A DNA stretch of 64,000 nucleotides, taken from positions 1,146,362 through 1,210,361 of the forward strand of contig JAUIRK010001057.1 in assembly GCA_030549495.1 (NCBI GenBank), in the 5' to 3' direction. Shown one piece after another: positions 1-11,856 of this stretch. This DNA is from Nectonema munidae (lineage: Eukaryota; Nematomorpha; Nectonematoida; Nectonematidae). The notes under the pieces were generated by a model that saw nothing but the letters and a program-made list of their open reading frames with translations, was not told where the DNA came from and made no database searches. A program made the position numbers and the translations under genes. Positions within the stretch are counted from its first letter, which is position 1. Each line of letters begins with the position of its first letter.

Positions 1-1508
1 AGAAAGTCAAAAGTTTTTTGCAATGTGTAATGGAGTTGAAAAGTTATTTACAAGATACCAAGTTTCAAGAATTTATAAAGGAGAAAAATTAAAAAGATTT
101 CTTCCTATGAGATGGAAATTTAAACCAGAATTTTGAAACTACATGTATAGTTCTTAAAAATCATGAAACAATTTTTGGAAGTACTTGAACATGGTATTTT
201 CTATTTATTGTTTATATACCACATTAGTAATGCGTAAAATTTTATTTCGTTGATATTTTTAAGGCATGGACACTTGTAATCAAGACATTTGTTTAAAATC
301 AACAGGTCCGTACAGCTTAATAAAAAACAAAGAAATCATTTTTGCAGGTTTGGTTGTTAGAAAATTTTTAGATTTGCTTAAGCATTCGAAAGATTATTTG
401 CAAGTATTTTTTTTTATTATCTAGTTTCAGTTCAAAATAGTTTTATTGTTATATAGTCTGAAAAATACCATGTTCAGAAAGCCGCAGAAATGATTGATTT
501 TACAATCAAGGAAATTGAAAATCTCAAAAAACATTGTGAATTCGAAAATACTTTTGATGAAATGAATCGATTCGAAACAGATGAAGGGTTGAAGAAAATG
601 AGAGGAAGAAAAGAAAAAATATTAACGGAGAATAATGAGGGTATTACTTTGATGTTCATTTCTTTTAATATATCTGAAAAAAGGCAATTTTAAGAAAACG
701 AAAACTTTTTTTATGAAAGTCTTATGAACAAACTTATAGATTCTGCCATTCAGGAGCTGTCATTACGGTTTTTTTTTGAAAATAATTATTTATTTATTAT
801 TCTTATTCATATTTTTCTCAAAGATTCTATGAAAAAAGTTTTCAAATATTCGGATCGATTCAAGCACTGTTACCGTCTTCATCAATGTTTTTGGAGTCAA
901 AATCAAATTTTCTCCCTCTTTTAACAATTTTCAATATTAATCCTAACGATGGTGCACTTGATAATGAACTCAAAATGTTAAAGGTTTTACGATCTAACTT
1001 TGATTTTCTTAACTTTTTCAAGCAACTTCTGCTTTTAAAGCAACTTTCAAAATTTGATCCAATGATTCATAAGTCTCTTGAAGATGTGTTCTCTATATTT
1101 TTTTAAATGAAAGATGCCTTTCCTAACGTTTTAGTTTGTATACTGGTACAAGTTTTTCGATTTATTATTTTTATCTGATAAGAATTGCTTCAATTTTAAC
1201 GTTGTAATACATTTGGTGTCTCGACAGCAGTATGTGAAAGAGTTTTTTTGAGTTTAAAAAGAATTTTTACATTATCAAGAAGTTCTTGCAACCAAAACAG
1301 AAAAGAAGCTCTTATTCTACTTTCTTTTATGCGAGAGTACACTTCTGAAATAACAAAGGATGAATATCTAAAAGAGTTTACATAAAAAAAGAGGCTTATA
1401 TTATTTTAACAAGTTTACTTGGAAATCATTTGTTATAAGAGAAATCATTGTACAAATTAATTAGGCTTAATAAATAATCCCCGTAATGAAGCTCCAGCGA
1501 CGGGCCTG
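1..1508 (+). mobile_element. hAT DNA transposon, ZMYM1-like type, 3' part, decayed
   Basis: The plus strand carries broken pieces of a hAT transposase. Near 1-135 it reads EKLFTRYQVSRIYKGEKLKR followed by LPMRW, near 490-693 a helix-rich segment ending in a basic RGRKEK, and near 1205-1385 the C-terminal dimerisation segment AVCERVFLSLKRIFTLSRSS and EALILLSFMREYT. The frame is interrupted several times. The right end is probably at 1508, where CGACGGGCCTG reads inwards as CAGGCCCGTCGCTGG; the MITE at 23404-23752 begins with the same CAGGCCCGT. The left end lies outside the window. The family call (hAT with the hATC signature) is fairly safe; the ZMYM1-like label is tentative. Confidence 0.65.
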
Positions 1509-1556
1509 CATATATATATAGTTCTTAAGAAGGAAGAAAATATAAAAGTATTTTAC

Positions 1557-1814
1557 AAGTAGAGGCAAGAGTGATGTACTCATCATTGTTATTTTGAGTG
1601 GGACTTTGTGTCTGCTTGATATGAAGAGAGGAATCAAAAGAGTGAGCAAAATCATCAACCAAATTTGTGGATTGTAATTCGTCTCCCATTTGCCCATTTC
1701 TTACAATCGCATTATTGTTCCATGGATCAGGGTTTGAAGAGCTTGGCGAAGAAATAAAAGTAGTGCCATTCGTATTCACTGAAAATGGATCCCACATTTC
1801 TTGACTCAAAGAAT
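1557..1814 (-). CDS. Epsin, downstream exon: DPF/DPW motifs (3' boundary uncertain)
   Basis: After a clear acceptor (GCAATATTTAG) the minus strand reads SLSQEMWDPFSVNTNG and then SNPDPWNNNA. WDPF and DPW are the AP-2 binding repeats typical of the epsin tail. The first two bases AT complete the codon begun by the exon at 10651-10810, so the two exons join without a frame break. The exon continues through a serine/asparagine/glutamine-rich stretch (NLVDDFAHSFDSS, QTQSPTQNNND). I place the donor at ACTT followed by GTAAAA near 1556; if it is not used, the frame stops about 11 codons later. No NPF motif (EH-domain ligand) appears here, so the C-terminus probably lies left of the window. A hAT element ends only 48 bases downstream. 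Confidence 0.68.
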
Positions 1815-3242
1815 CTAAATATTGCATTAAAAGTTTCAATTTTACATTTATTGTTTGAAAAAAATCTAATGTAGAAGCGGACACACTAGACGTCCATGAG
1901 AGCCTCATTCACTTTTAAAATATTGGTAAAGCGACACTGTTTTACCCAACCACATAAAGTTAATGCATTTTTTCAAAAATTACGTTGATTGCTATGATGA
2001 CAATTTCTGCATCAAATAATAAATGCCTTTTAGTTACAAAAAATATATTCTGGGGAAGAAACTAAATACTAAATCAAGTAGCTAGTTATGCTCAAGGAAA
2101 CATGGATGAATTCTTCTGAGCTTCTTCAACTTTCAAAATTACAAACTGACCTCTCAGACTTCTAAATCGTCTTCACATTCAGGAGAACTTAGATGACAAG
2201 GCATAGAAGAAGTCGAGTTTAAATTTAGAAAGCAGATACTTGTGATTTAGAATTTTTACTTTTTATGTTCGAAGGCGTTTGGTTTCAATATAAAAATGTT
2301 TTTCATTAGATAAATGTTTAAAATTTAGTCAGCCGCCTTTTTATAATTGATGAGTGAAACTCCAACTCATTTATTTAATATTGGATGATTTACACTTCAT
2401 TTTTAATCAAAATCATTTAAGATCAGTGAAAATGGATTTTTCTAAAAAAAAAAAGATGTTCAGAAGATAAATATACAAATTGTTGAATATCTGTATTTAA
2501 TTTGACTTTTAATTGATATTTACGTTATATGTAAATTTTTTTGTTTGTAAGTTATAGTTTATTCATTAATAAGTCAAATAGCTTAACCAATAAGTAACCT
2601 TTCAGATCAATTAGTTTGTTCATTACTCAGTTAAGTCAATAAAATATTTTGTGAATTTTTTAATGAGTTAGTTAAAAAGTTAAATAAAATATACATCTTA
2701 AAAATTAGTCTTGTTGTTGGTTGTTGTTCTTTAGTTTATTAATTAGTCTTTTGTAAATTAACTTTTATATTACTTTTTTGTTCTATTGATGGTTAGTTTT
2801 TTGCTTATTATTTTTTAAAATTGGTCGATAAATCTGGTTGGGTTAGTTTTAAACTAAATATAAAATAGTTAATTGTTTAGTCAAATAGTTGATGAAGAAG
2901 TAACTTTTCAAATCAACTTAACATCCTGCCAAGCTGCTCTGAAATTCCTATCAAACATATTTTACAGACGATGTGTGAGAGCTATATAATAATTATAATC
3001 CTTTGTTTCAATATGCACACAATAAGTAAGCAATGTTTATCACAGTGTCTCCTTGTAGTATTTTTGAGGAAACACATGTTGATGATCCACTAGATTTTCT
3101 CTTCTTCTTCTTTCACAGTGATTTTATTTCTCTTTCTGTCTTCTTCTCTTCCGCTTTCTCTGTTAAAACTCAATCACTCTTCTTTCATTCAAGCTCTCTT
3201 CTCTTGTTTAACCTCTCCTATCTCATTAAGCTCTCTTCTCTC
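1815..3242. other. Epsin intron sequence without recognised gene
   Basis: AT-rich intron. Two imperfect direct copies of a segment with AGTCAAATAG and AAGTAAC lie near 2572-2612 and 2879-2922. A pyrimidine-rich (TTC/TCT) tract covers about 3086-3242. No coding signal was seen. Confidence 0.5.
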
Positions 3243-3438
3243 CAGTGGGGTAGCTAGGCTGGGCCATGAGGGGCGTGCCCTCCCCCCATGTACCTCATGG
3301 TGCCCCATGCACCTTATGAGATATCAGTTTTCGCAAATTTCTACAATGAAAGGATCAAGAAAGTATAAATAATGTTGCTCATGTTTTTTAAGTTTTTAAA
3401 TTGTGCCTCCTATCAACTTTTTTCTGGCTACGCCACTG
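3243..3438. mobile_element. Short hAT MITE with perfect 8 bp target duplication
   Basis: The element begins CAGTGGGGTAGCTAGG and ends GGCTACGCCACTG, so its ends are inverted repeats of the form CAGTGGCGTAGC. It is flanked on both sides by CTTCTCTC (3235-3242 and 3439-3446), a perfect 8 bp target duplication as expected for hAT. At 196 bp and with no coding capacity it is a non-autonomous copy. Confidence 0.85.
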
Positions 3439-4448
3439 CTTCTCTCTAATTTGTATTTAGAGTTAAATTAAAAATAATTCTATTTTATCTCATTAGAAAC
3501 TAGTTTTAAGCGGAATATAAGTTCAATATTTTCAGAACCTTTTTTCATGATACCAAAGTTCAGCTATTCAAATTAATCACAGATTTTTGGTATAAAATTA
3601 GCTCCATCAATACACCAAACATTTTGCAAAAATGAAAATTTGTTTTTAAATGAGAGAAAAATAGTTTCCAATCGTTACAATTTTATATCAATGAATATTG
3701 TCAGACTTGCATTAATTTTTTTTTCAACAAAGGTCACTTAATCTATATCAGTACGTTTGTTAAATTTTGTAACATTTGAAAACTTGAATTTTTTCAAGTC
3801 AAGAAATTTTTTTAATAGCTATTTGGGAAAGAATATTTTGACTAGCTATTCAGTTTAAAAGCAAGAATACTCTATTTTATATAACGTTCGATTGTTAAAT
3901 TTTGTAACACTGTATATAATTAATTAAATCATTTTTTAAAGAAAATTTGTTGATTATTATAATAAAATATAATATTGAAACAAAATGTTTTCATCTGTTA
4001 AAAATGTATTTGATCTATTTATGACAGCTGTCAGAATTTTATTTGTAGACAGAAATAGTCAAAAAACGCAATGATTTTCTTGTTCTCGTATACTATGATT
4101 TATGTTTGTTTAAATAGTTTTTTAATGATTTTGTTTTTAGACTTAAATAATTTTATGAAAAGTGATTAAACTACCCTTTTTTGTATACTATGATTCCGTA
4201 CAAAATGTAAAAAATACAAGCGTTATCAAATCATCCTATAAGGGTTAGCTACTTCAACGTTGGCTTTTGCTGCTTATAAGTACTTGAAAATATCAAATAA
4301 ACTTTCTCATTTTTATGCCTCCTATTATTTTGAAATTATTCTGAGAACAGACGGTTCCATTTTAAATAGTGAAAATTGCTTAATTAGTTTATTTTGTTTC
4401 CTTTCTCTCTATGTTAATTATATAGCAAATTTTTCAATTTTGAGTAAA

Positions 4449-4604
4449 AAGTAAGGTGCAGCGGGTGTATTTTCATTGACAAGGCACTGATGTACCGCCT
4501 ATGTCAAACTATGAACAAATTGGTATCGATGAGGAATCGAATCCAGAGGCTTCCGTGCTGAGTCCATCATCTCAACCAACCTGCCATGCCACCCATAGAG
4601 TATG
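4449..4604 (-). mobile_element. tRNA-derived SINE, family 2
   Basis: On the minus strand the head reads like a tRNA (GGCATGGCAGGTTGGTTGAG, then a B box GGATTCGATTCC). The body contains TCATAGTTTGACATA and shares this and other blocks with the copy at 32937-33064. The head resembles A and B boxes of RNA polymerase III; the exact ends are not defined. Confidence 0.55.
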
Positions 4605-7198
4605 CTGTAGGGGATACGTCAAATTAGTTTTCAAAAAACTTAAGTTATGCTGTAAATTTTTTTAGTTTTTGTTGAGGCTCTATAACTTTTTCTCATAGAC
4701 TTTTTTTTACTTAAAAGTTATTATAAAAGGCAAATCATTGCAAAATGTTTAAAGTTATTTTACTTTTTGTAGATTTTTGTAGCTTGCACCAATTTAGCTT
4801 TTAAACTATTTTTGAATGATGCTGAGAAAAATGAAGTAATGCAATCTTAATTTATTGTTTGCACAATTTTATCTTTATTTTATACCCTTTTTTGAGAGTC
4901 TAACTAACTTACACTTATTTTTATACACTAAAAAGAATGAAAAAATTCTAATACCAAGTTTTCTAACTTAAGTTCTGTTTTACATTTTTGATAGAAATTA
5001 TCTCAGAAAAGTTGTGTAATTTAGATGTGTTTTTTTTATTTTTCTAAATAAAACATTTTCATTTTTTAGGAAATGGAACAACTGAAAATTAATGAATGAT
5101 TTTTTCATTCAATAAAATTTCCAATTTTTTATTGTTAATTGATATCTTTACCCCTTTTCTACACATAATTTGGAGATGGTGCGCATCTATTTGAAGTGAG
5201 AAAGAAGGAGCTATATATAAGTCCTCATTCATTGTTGACTTTAAGCTTAATAGGGCGGGGATTAAAGTTTACATTAAGCTTAATTAAGAATGAAATAGAA
5301 TAGACAAGAAAGTAGGCAGACAAGAGTTTTTCAAGTAGGAATTCAAAAAAATGTTTTTTTGAAAGACGCTTGAAAGTCCCCCCCCCCTCTCCCCCATCCA
5401 ATAATTTCAAGGATTTTTTTTCATATAAACATCGCAGGGTGTCTAGTAGACTCTTTTCCTTTAATTACATTCACTCATAAAACTATCCAACATTCAGTTA
5501 TTTGTTTTCAGTTGTTTTCTCTATCAAACAAATATCCTTTCATCAATTCCTATAATGTGCCTGATAAACTACTTCATTTTCTAATGAAAAGCCTATTCGC
5601 CCCCAACAATTTTTGTTTTTTTAAACTAGTGTATATGCGATATGCAAATTTAATTAAAATATTTTCGCTGGAAGTATAGTATTTAAATTTCACCAATTTT
5701 GTAAAAAAATATAAAGTAATCTTATAAAGTTATGTATGCGCTGAATACACTCTATTTTAAAGGATTGCTTGAATATTTGGTCTCCCGTGGTATTTCCAAA
5801 CCATTAATTTTGAAAATTGCAACAACAAAAAAATCCCCCCCCCCACCCAAATAATTTTGAGGATGTTATGCGCCCCTGGTTTGCTAGTTAGTTACTAATG
5901 TTACTAAGTTTATGAGAGATGCAAAATATTAATTAGAAGAGTTAGAGCCATTAAAATTTCTAGTAGCTCCTGTCCAGCTACACTCAATATGAACAGCTTG
6001 GCTCCACCTTTGGCTCCTCTAAAATTATCTGGCTCCATGGTTACGGCTCCCCAGCTTTGTTCAGAAGTGCCATTTCATATATCTTTCTGTTTGCTCTTTT
6101 ATTTCAATTAACACTATTTTTCACATATGTCCTTTTGCTTTCTATTCAACATGGTATTTTTAAGGAATATTTCTCAGAAGATCTGACCTTCGATGTATGT
6201 TAGAAATAATTATTGTTTACTAAAACTATTTGTTAAGCTTTGATTCATACGTAATTATTGTTTATGCTTGTTTTAAATAAATTACTTACGTAGGAATCTT
6301 TCGTTAGAATAAACTTATACTTCAATGTACGATTTTAACAAAACTTTACTCTAGGGGATGAGATGAACAAGATCAATCCAATAAAGAAAAGTGAGAGCCG
6401 GGTGAAAGTAAAAGCCATTGACAGAATCGACCATAGATCGTAGAAAAACAATGAGTCTAATTTACGAAGTTCCTTGATAAAGTAGCAGGCTCAAAAGTTT
6501 CGTAACGAAATGGGCTTTAAGAGTGAATTCAAAAGAAGTTACGCTTAGCAGTATGGATTCTAAAAAGAAGCCAAATTCACCAATCAAAAATCAGCGGTGA
6601 GTATAGTCTCGACACAGAGAACGAGGATGCATTATTAGATCAACTGAGGAGACCAATTCAGATAACATAACCAAATATATAACGTCAACAAAATAGAATA
6701 GAGCCCGAAAAATCAGCAAACTTTTCTACTAATTTGAAATGAGTCAAGGACTGTTATTAAACGGATTAATAATAATTGTTCGAAATGTTAAAAGAAATAA
6801 GTCGTTTATTCCCTGTATCTTTAAAGAGGTTCTAGCAGGGATATATACATTTATATTTTTTTATAGCAAAGATGCTATAACAGTATCATATTATACAAAA
6901 AACTATGTGAAAATAATGTGAAATTTATGTAGAAAAGAAAGCAAAATTAGAAATCATTCAATTTTTGGAATGGATTTTGCATACAAAACGTTTCTATAGT
7001 GTAAACATACATATAATATAATGTATATACTATATATTTATATAAAGCAAAAATAAGATCAGAAGTGAAAAACATTTAAGTTGTTCCATTTGAAATAAAA
7101 TTCAAAAAAGTAAAAATTAACAGCATTCTGGTTTGAAATCTCCTTATAAAGAGTGGTGGCATACGGTACGTTACGTTTCGAAATTATTTTACTTCGAA
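4605..7198. other. Epsin intron: AT-rich with poly-C hAT end fragments
   Basis: No gene was recognised. Two poly-C tracts (near 5378-5396 and 5836-5849) are each followed by an AATAATTT(C/T)..GGAT segment; the second ends GCGCCCCTGG, i.e. CAGGGGCGC read inwards, the look of a hAT terminus. About 6340-6740 is unusually purine-rich on the plus strand with no readable protein. Confidence 0.4.
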
Positions 7199-7516
7199 CA
7201 GTGGTTCTCAAACGCGGAACTGAGGGGCCGCATGCGGCAGAAAAATTAAATTAGCAATATTATATCAAAAACTTTCAGGATCTCCAAAAAATATTAATCT
7301 GTTAATGTAAAGTAGTTTTAATTATATGATCTGCTCCAAAATTTTGTCTACACCCCATGCATATATGGTAGTGGCAGATTTAGACAAGGTGCAATGGTCC
7401 ATCCTCTATTTTTTGAGTATATCAATGCATACGATTTTTGTTTTGCTGTAGACCTCTAGAGCAATGTTGGTTCTTTATTTGGACCTTTGTTAAAAAAAAA
7501 AGGTTGACAACCACTG
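7199..7516. mobile_element. hAT MITE with CAGTGGTT ends
   Basis: Starts CAGTGGTTCTCAAACGCGG and ends GGTTGACAACCACTG, an inverted pair typical of Charlie-like hAT elements. The flanks TTCGAA and TTCTAA are only a decayed match for a target duplication. It is 318 bp with no coding content. Confidence 0.65.
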
Positions 7517-8258
7517 TTCTAAACAGTGGCAAAAGAAGATTTATTAATTAAATCTCTTCTATAGAAAATGTCTATACTCACCAGACTTAAAGACGTGTAA
7601 ACACATGACATACGAGCTTACATGTCATGCATACAAAACTAATTAATTAGACACTTTTTTCTTTTGACGCATACATATACAAAACTTATTCTCAAGATGG
7701 CGTGAGTGTGAGGATGGAGTCACATCTAAATCCTCTGATTCATTATATATTGCTGCATTAGTGGATGATTTGGATATTACTATTTGTCAACTAGAACATT
7801 TTAGGCTAAAATACATTTTGAACGACACAAGATTCAAACTAAAAGAATATATAGTTGAAGATATTCTTTTTTTACGTTTCAATACTTAAATTTTCCAAAT
7901 AAACTAATCAAAAACAAAATTATTTCATAATTTGCCATTGTATTTAGGATAAATTAGTTATATAAAAAAACAGAGGCGAATTTAGAAGGCCCCCCGCCAC
8001 CTAAATTATTTTGAAAATGTTAAATTTCTGCATCGCCAGATGCAGGTGCAGAATGTACCTTCACGTATAAAAACATTAGAATAGTTGATTTTAATATCTT
8101 CGTAAGCTTCTCGTACTTAACTCAATTTCACTTAATTGTTTTTGTAAGTTTAATCTAAAAAAAATTTCCTAAAAATATATAATGTAATGTAAATTATATG
8201 TTAATGATCCATGTGTAGCTTTAATTTGAGCAGCAATTTTTTTATAATCTCCTTTTGT

Positions 8259-8431
8259 GAGCCTCGATGGTTGTTAGGCTGTACTTCCCAGCTTATTGAA
8301 GGTCAGGGCTTCGATCCCCAAAGCTCCCGACTCTTAAAAAAAATCACAAAAACTGTGATTAAACATCTCAAGCATAATTCGAGAATATAGTCTTACGGTG
8401 TTAAGTGCTTTGATATCTTCAACCAACCAAC
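8259..8431 (+). mobile_element. tRNA-derived SINE, family 1, with perfect 10 bp target duplication
   Basis: Begins GAGCCTCGATGG, has a B-box-like GCTTCGATCCCC, a conserved core (CACAAAAACTGTGATTAA) and a 3' end CTTTGATATCTTC followed by (AACC)n. It is bounded by CTCCTTTTGT on both sides (8249-8258 and 8432-8441), a perfect target duplication. Other copies are at 27878, 36477, 49733 and 62146. Polymerase III transcription is inferred from the boxes. Confidence 0.85.
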
Positions 8432-8639
8432 CTCCTTTTGTTCAAGTCTAAAATTTTAACGGCTGCCAACGTCGCAAGAATATTTTTCTTTTAATTTTAT
8501 TTTTTACATAACATAGACATCTTACCCATGCATATAAACCAATCAAAAAATCTAATAATCACATCTGCAATATTTTTAAAAAATTCTTAGTTTTTCCTTA
8601 ATCTCCCTTTACCTTGTTTTTTAACTTCCTATAACTATA

Positions 8640-9720
8640 GAAGCCAATTCCGCCAAAGCTATTCACACGAGCACCTTTAACGACCCTGTGCTGAGGTCAA
8701 ATCTCAAATCCCAGCAACTTCTCAAATTATCTCCAACCTTTTTGACAATTTCATCTCTCAAGCCTCACTATCCGCTGAAGACAGCATTAAATTTTAAAAA
8801 CTAAAATCTGATACCCTCTTAAACGCCTCCCAACTAGAGAGTAAACTTAAGCCGCTTCTCACTTCACACAATTCTAATAACACCAGTTATGCGACGATCA
8901 TTACAAACTCATCTACCTCTTGTATACCCAACTTACTTCCCAAACCTCGAAAAACCCAAGATCCAAAACGCACTATCTAAATAATTCCAGAGGAACCAAC
9001 AAAATCCCGCGCAGAAATTGTAGACTTTAAAAAATCCATAATCAAAAAAAATGAAACCCAAATCACACCCCATTACCATAAAAAAAACACCAGCTTGCGA
9101 TTATATAAGCCAAAACGAGTTCTCCTTTAGAATTTTTAGATACGTGACATATACCTTTGTTTCTAAACTCGTCTATTTATCAAATTACTTTGAAGTACAC
9201 CTTTTCTGGTGCCCAGCTCGCTCGAACATACTAGAAAACACTTATGTAGATAAGCTAGTTAAAAAAGTACCTTCAAATACCCATCTACTTAGATCTAACA
9301 CTCAATAACCTAGACAAGAACTCATCCAATCCTCACCTTCTGTTTTCTTTTAACCCATAAACAATGCAAAACAAATTCTGGACATTTGGTCAGAAATGAA
9401 ATTCTTGCCACCACGACCGCTAATCAGATGGCTAACCGGACACTGCGGTTGCAACTCCTATTTTTACCGAAAAAAAATCATGAAGCAATCTTTGTAGATT
9501 CAACTACAATCAACACGAAACACCTGATCTTCTTCTACTATTCTGCTCTCACTACAACCACGCAAGAACTCCACTTCTTTCACTATGCGTCAAAACTCTC
9601 AATCGCCCACCATCTGATGTGTACGAACTACTTTCATATCCGAAACTCCTTAATGCTCTAAACTCTCCACTACACTATTTTCTTTTATTTAAAACAATTA
9701 ATCGTTAACTACAATTATTT
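8640..9720 (+). mobile_element. Non-LTR retrotransposon (LINE) relic, ORF1-like and ORF2-tail pieces
   Basis: The plus strand is C-rich and T-poor relative to its surroundings, as in some LINEs. Near 8930-9060 it reads PKPRKTQDPKRTI and EEPTKSRAEIVDFKKS, which looks like the start of an ORF1 nucleic-acid-binding region. Near 9410-9470 it reads RWLTGHCGCNSYFYRKK, followed by DLLLLFCS; this matches the segment after RNase H in I/Jockey-type ORF2. No reverse transcriptase lies between them, so about 3 kb is missing internally. A CTAC(CTAC)n-like simple repeat follows near 9764-9781. The superfamily is uncertain. Confidence 0.5.
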
Positions 9721-9779
9721 TAGCCTATAATAATCTTTAATCCGATAGTACTTAGATATATCTTCCTAACTACCTACCT

Positions 9780-10400
9780 ACTTAATATGAGCAGCCAAAA
9801 ACATAAGATGTCATGTTTGAACAAAACTTCAGGGATCAAATTTGGATTTTATTAAATGTTACCAGATGGTAGAAAACGTCGAACATACTTTGTTGTCTAT
9901 ACGGAACGAGCTAGGCTATGAAAAATATATCTAAGTATACTCAAAAATAGAAAAAATGGCCAAAATATCAGTATTACCTACATTAGAAATACCGCGATAA
10001 CGAAATCATGTTGCTGCATCTACCATTGAAGAATATTTTCATCGGTCCGTATTTATTCCATTTTTAGATGCCTAACTTCAAAAAATTAATCTTCGTTTAA
10101 GCAATTTGACATGAAAAGCAAGTATTGCTTTAAAGCTAGTTCCAAGTTATCTCAATAAACATCCACTGTCCCAATATGATGTAAATATGCTATTCGAACA
10201 TTTTAAAGATGACCTACCTGATTCAAAAACATTAAATCAATAAATTAAATTGTTGCAACAAGTGCGAAGCACTCAGGCTGTCCTTCCTGACACCATGCCT
10301 AATACTCTCAGTCATTCTATCGCTTGTTGCCAGCTTTACCCTAATATTACAACAATGCTACACATCATGCTCTTAACTTCAGTGATTATACGAGTTTACG
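9780..10400 (+). mobile_element. hAT transposase relic, THAP12 (52 kDa repressor)-like
   Basis: Reads RNHVAASTIEEYFHRSVFIP followed by FLDA, then SQYDVNMLFEHFKDDLPDS and YPNITTMLHIMLLTSV. This is the middle-to-C-terminal part of hAT transposases close to THAP12. Several stops and shifts break it and the final dimerisation motif is degraded. No clear terminal repeats were found. It lies in an epsin intron on the opposite strand to the gene. Confidence 0.6.
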
Positions 10401-10650
10401 TTTGGCAAAAAAATAGGTTCAAAAATACGAAACTATCTTTCGTATCGTTATGTATGTATCATACTGCTTATAAACAGTAGAGACCCGTTTTTACTAATAA
10501 GTGAGGTAAAACATGTCCACAGAACAAGGCTACATAAATACTTTTTTAAGTCTAAAAATGAACAAAAACAAAAAAATTACAAGAACGTTGTAATTTTTAG
10601 TTATAAAGCTATTTGAGAAAGAATCTAGTGAATAAAATAGAAAACATTAC

Positions 10651-10810
10651 GAGATGCGGATGTTTGAAAAGGATCAAAATCTTTGTTCTTTGAAGCGTTA
10701 TTTACTGAAGAAGCTTCAGTCTGGTGTGAAAAATCATCAGAAAAGCCAAATTGTTCTTGATTTTGTCTTTGAGAATGGTCAGAATGCGAAAAATCCAATT
10801 CTAATAACTC
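10651..10810 (-). CDS. Epsin, internal exon: clathrin box and DPF motif
   Basis: Read on the minus strand, this 160 bp exon begins ELLELDFSHSD and ends near DFDPFQTSAS. LLELD fits the clathrin-box consensus (L, hydrophobic, x, hydrophobic, D/E) and DPF is the AP-2 alpha-ear binding motif; both are expected in the disordered tail of epsin after the UIMs. The acceptor is CTGTTTGTTAAG and the donor CTC followed by GTAATG. The exon starts in phase 0 and leaves one base (C), which the next exon completes to CAT (His). The surrounding intron is stop-rich and the exon shows nothing of a transposon protein. Assignment rests on motifs, strand, order and phase, because this part of epsin is poorly conserved in sequence. 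Confidence 0.7.
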
Positions 10811-11856
10811 CTTAACAAACAGTAAGTTTTACAGTTAGTTTGGAAAGGGAACACGCGGAATAGAAAATAAACATTTTAAGCTAAATTGCACAATTTCTCT
10901 ATTTATGAAGTTTTGCGAATCTCAGGCTTCAATATTAATGAGATAGGGTATGGGAGAAGAGGTGAAATGGGAAAAGCAGAAACATTGATAGAAGTATAGA
11001 AACCATTTCAAAAACGCATACATATGATATATATTAAAAACAACTACTTCAATAGGTGTACATTAAAGCATGATTACTTAAACACCCTTCTTATGACATG
11101 AAAAATCATTTAATAAAATAATTTAATTTGTATAAAAATTACATATTTAAAACCTTCATGTATAAACAAATCAAGCATAAAGGATAAAAAAACGATACTA
11201 ACATATAGCTAATTTGTTTATAATGCTGATTATAAAGGATTTCGGGCAATTGCACTATAGACAAGAGAAAAACTATTTCCCAATAAACATTTGCCCGAAG
11301 GACAACTTTTCGAGTAGAATAACTGACTGACGGATAAATGTAATTTTAAACAAAATTTTAATTTGCACAATGGCTTAAAATCCCACTAAACAACATATGT
11401 AGTTTTATTTAAATTACTAAATGTAGGCTGCCGGTGCAGAAGTACTTAAGAAATTATTAATAGTTATTTCAATTAAAAAGCTTTAATTTTAAAGGACGCA
11501 TAAAAATCTTCGTTCATAGAAAATTCGGCCAAGACAATATCATCATCAATATATTTAGAGGCTGAATTGATCTGATTCCAAGATCTTTGCATGAATAAGC
11601 TTAGCAAAAAATTTAATGAAACTAGCAAAAAACTCTCGTAACATTATTATAAGTTTTAATTTTTTTTATGTGATATAGTTATAAATAGTTAATGTTTAAG
11701 CGCTAAACATTTTTTAAAAAGTTTATCATTATTTTAAAAAATATCATTGATTCTAAAATATATCATTTTATTGCTCAAACATTTATGATTATTATCTAAA
11801 AATAATCATGTATACTATTTTATGACATCGCATAATGATGGAAAATAAATTATTAA
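10811..11856. other. Epsin intron, no recognised gene
   Basis: AT-rich sequence with short phrases such as CCCGAAGGACAACTTTTCGAG near 11293, echoed in inverse sense near 13386-13408 (CTACTCGAGCAGTTGTCCG). These bracket the piggyBac copy at 11857-13215 and suggest it inserted into an older inverted repeat. Confidence 0.35.

Noticed and set aside
4260-4454. Short open stretch on the plus strand
   Set aside because: Composition-driven, no family motif, no splice sites or conserved context.
6340-6740. Purine-rich block as part of a coding element
   Set aside because: All frames are interrupted and no protein family could be recognised.
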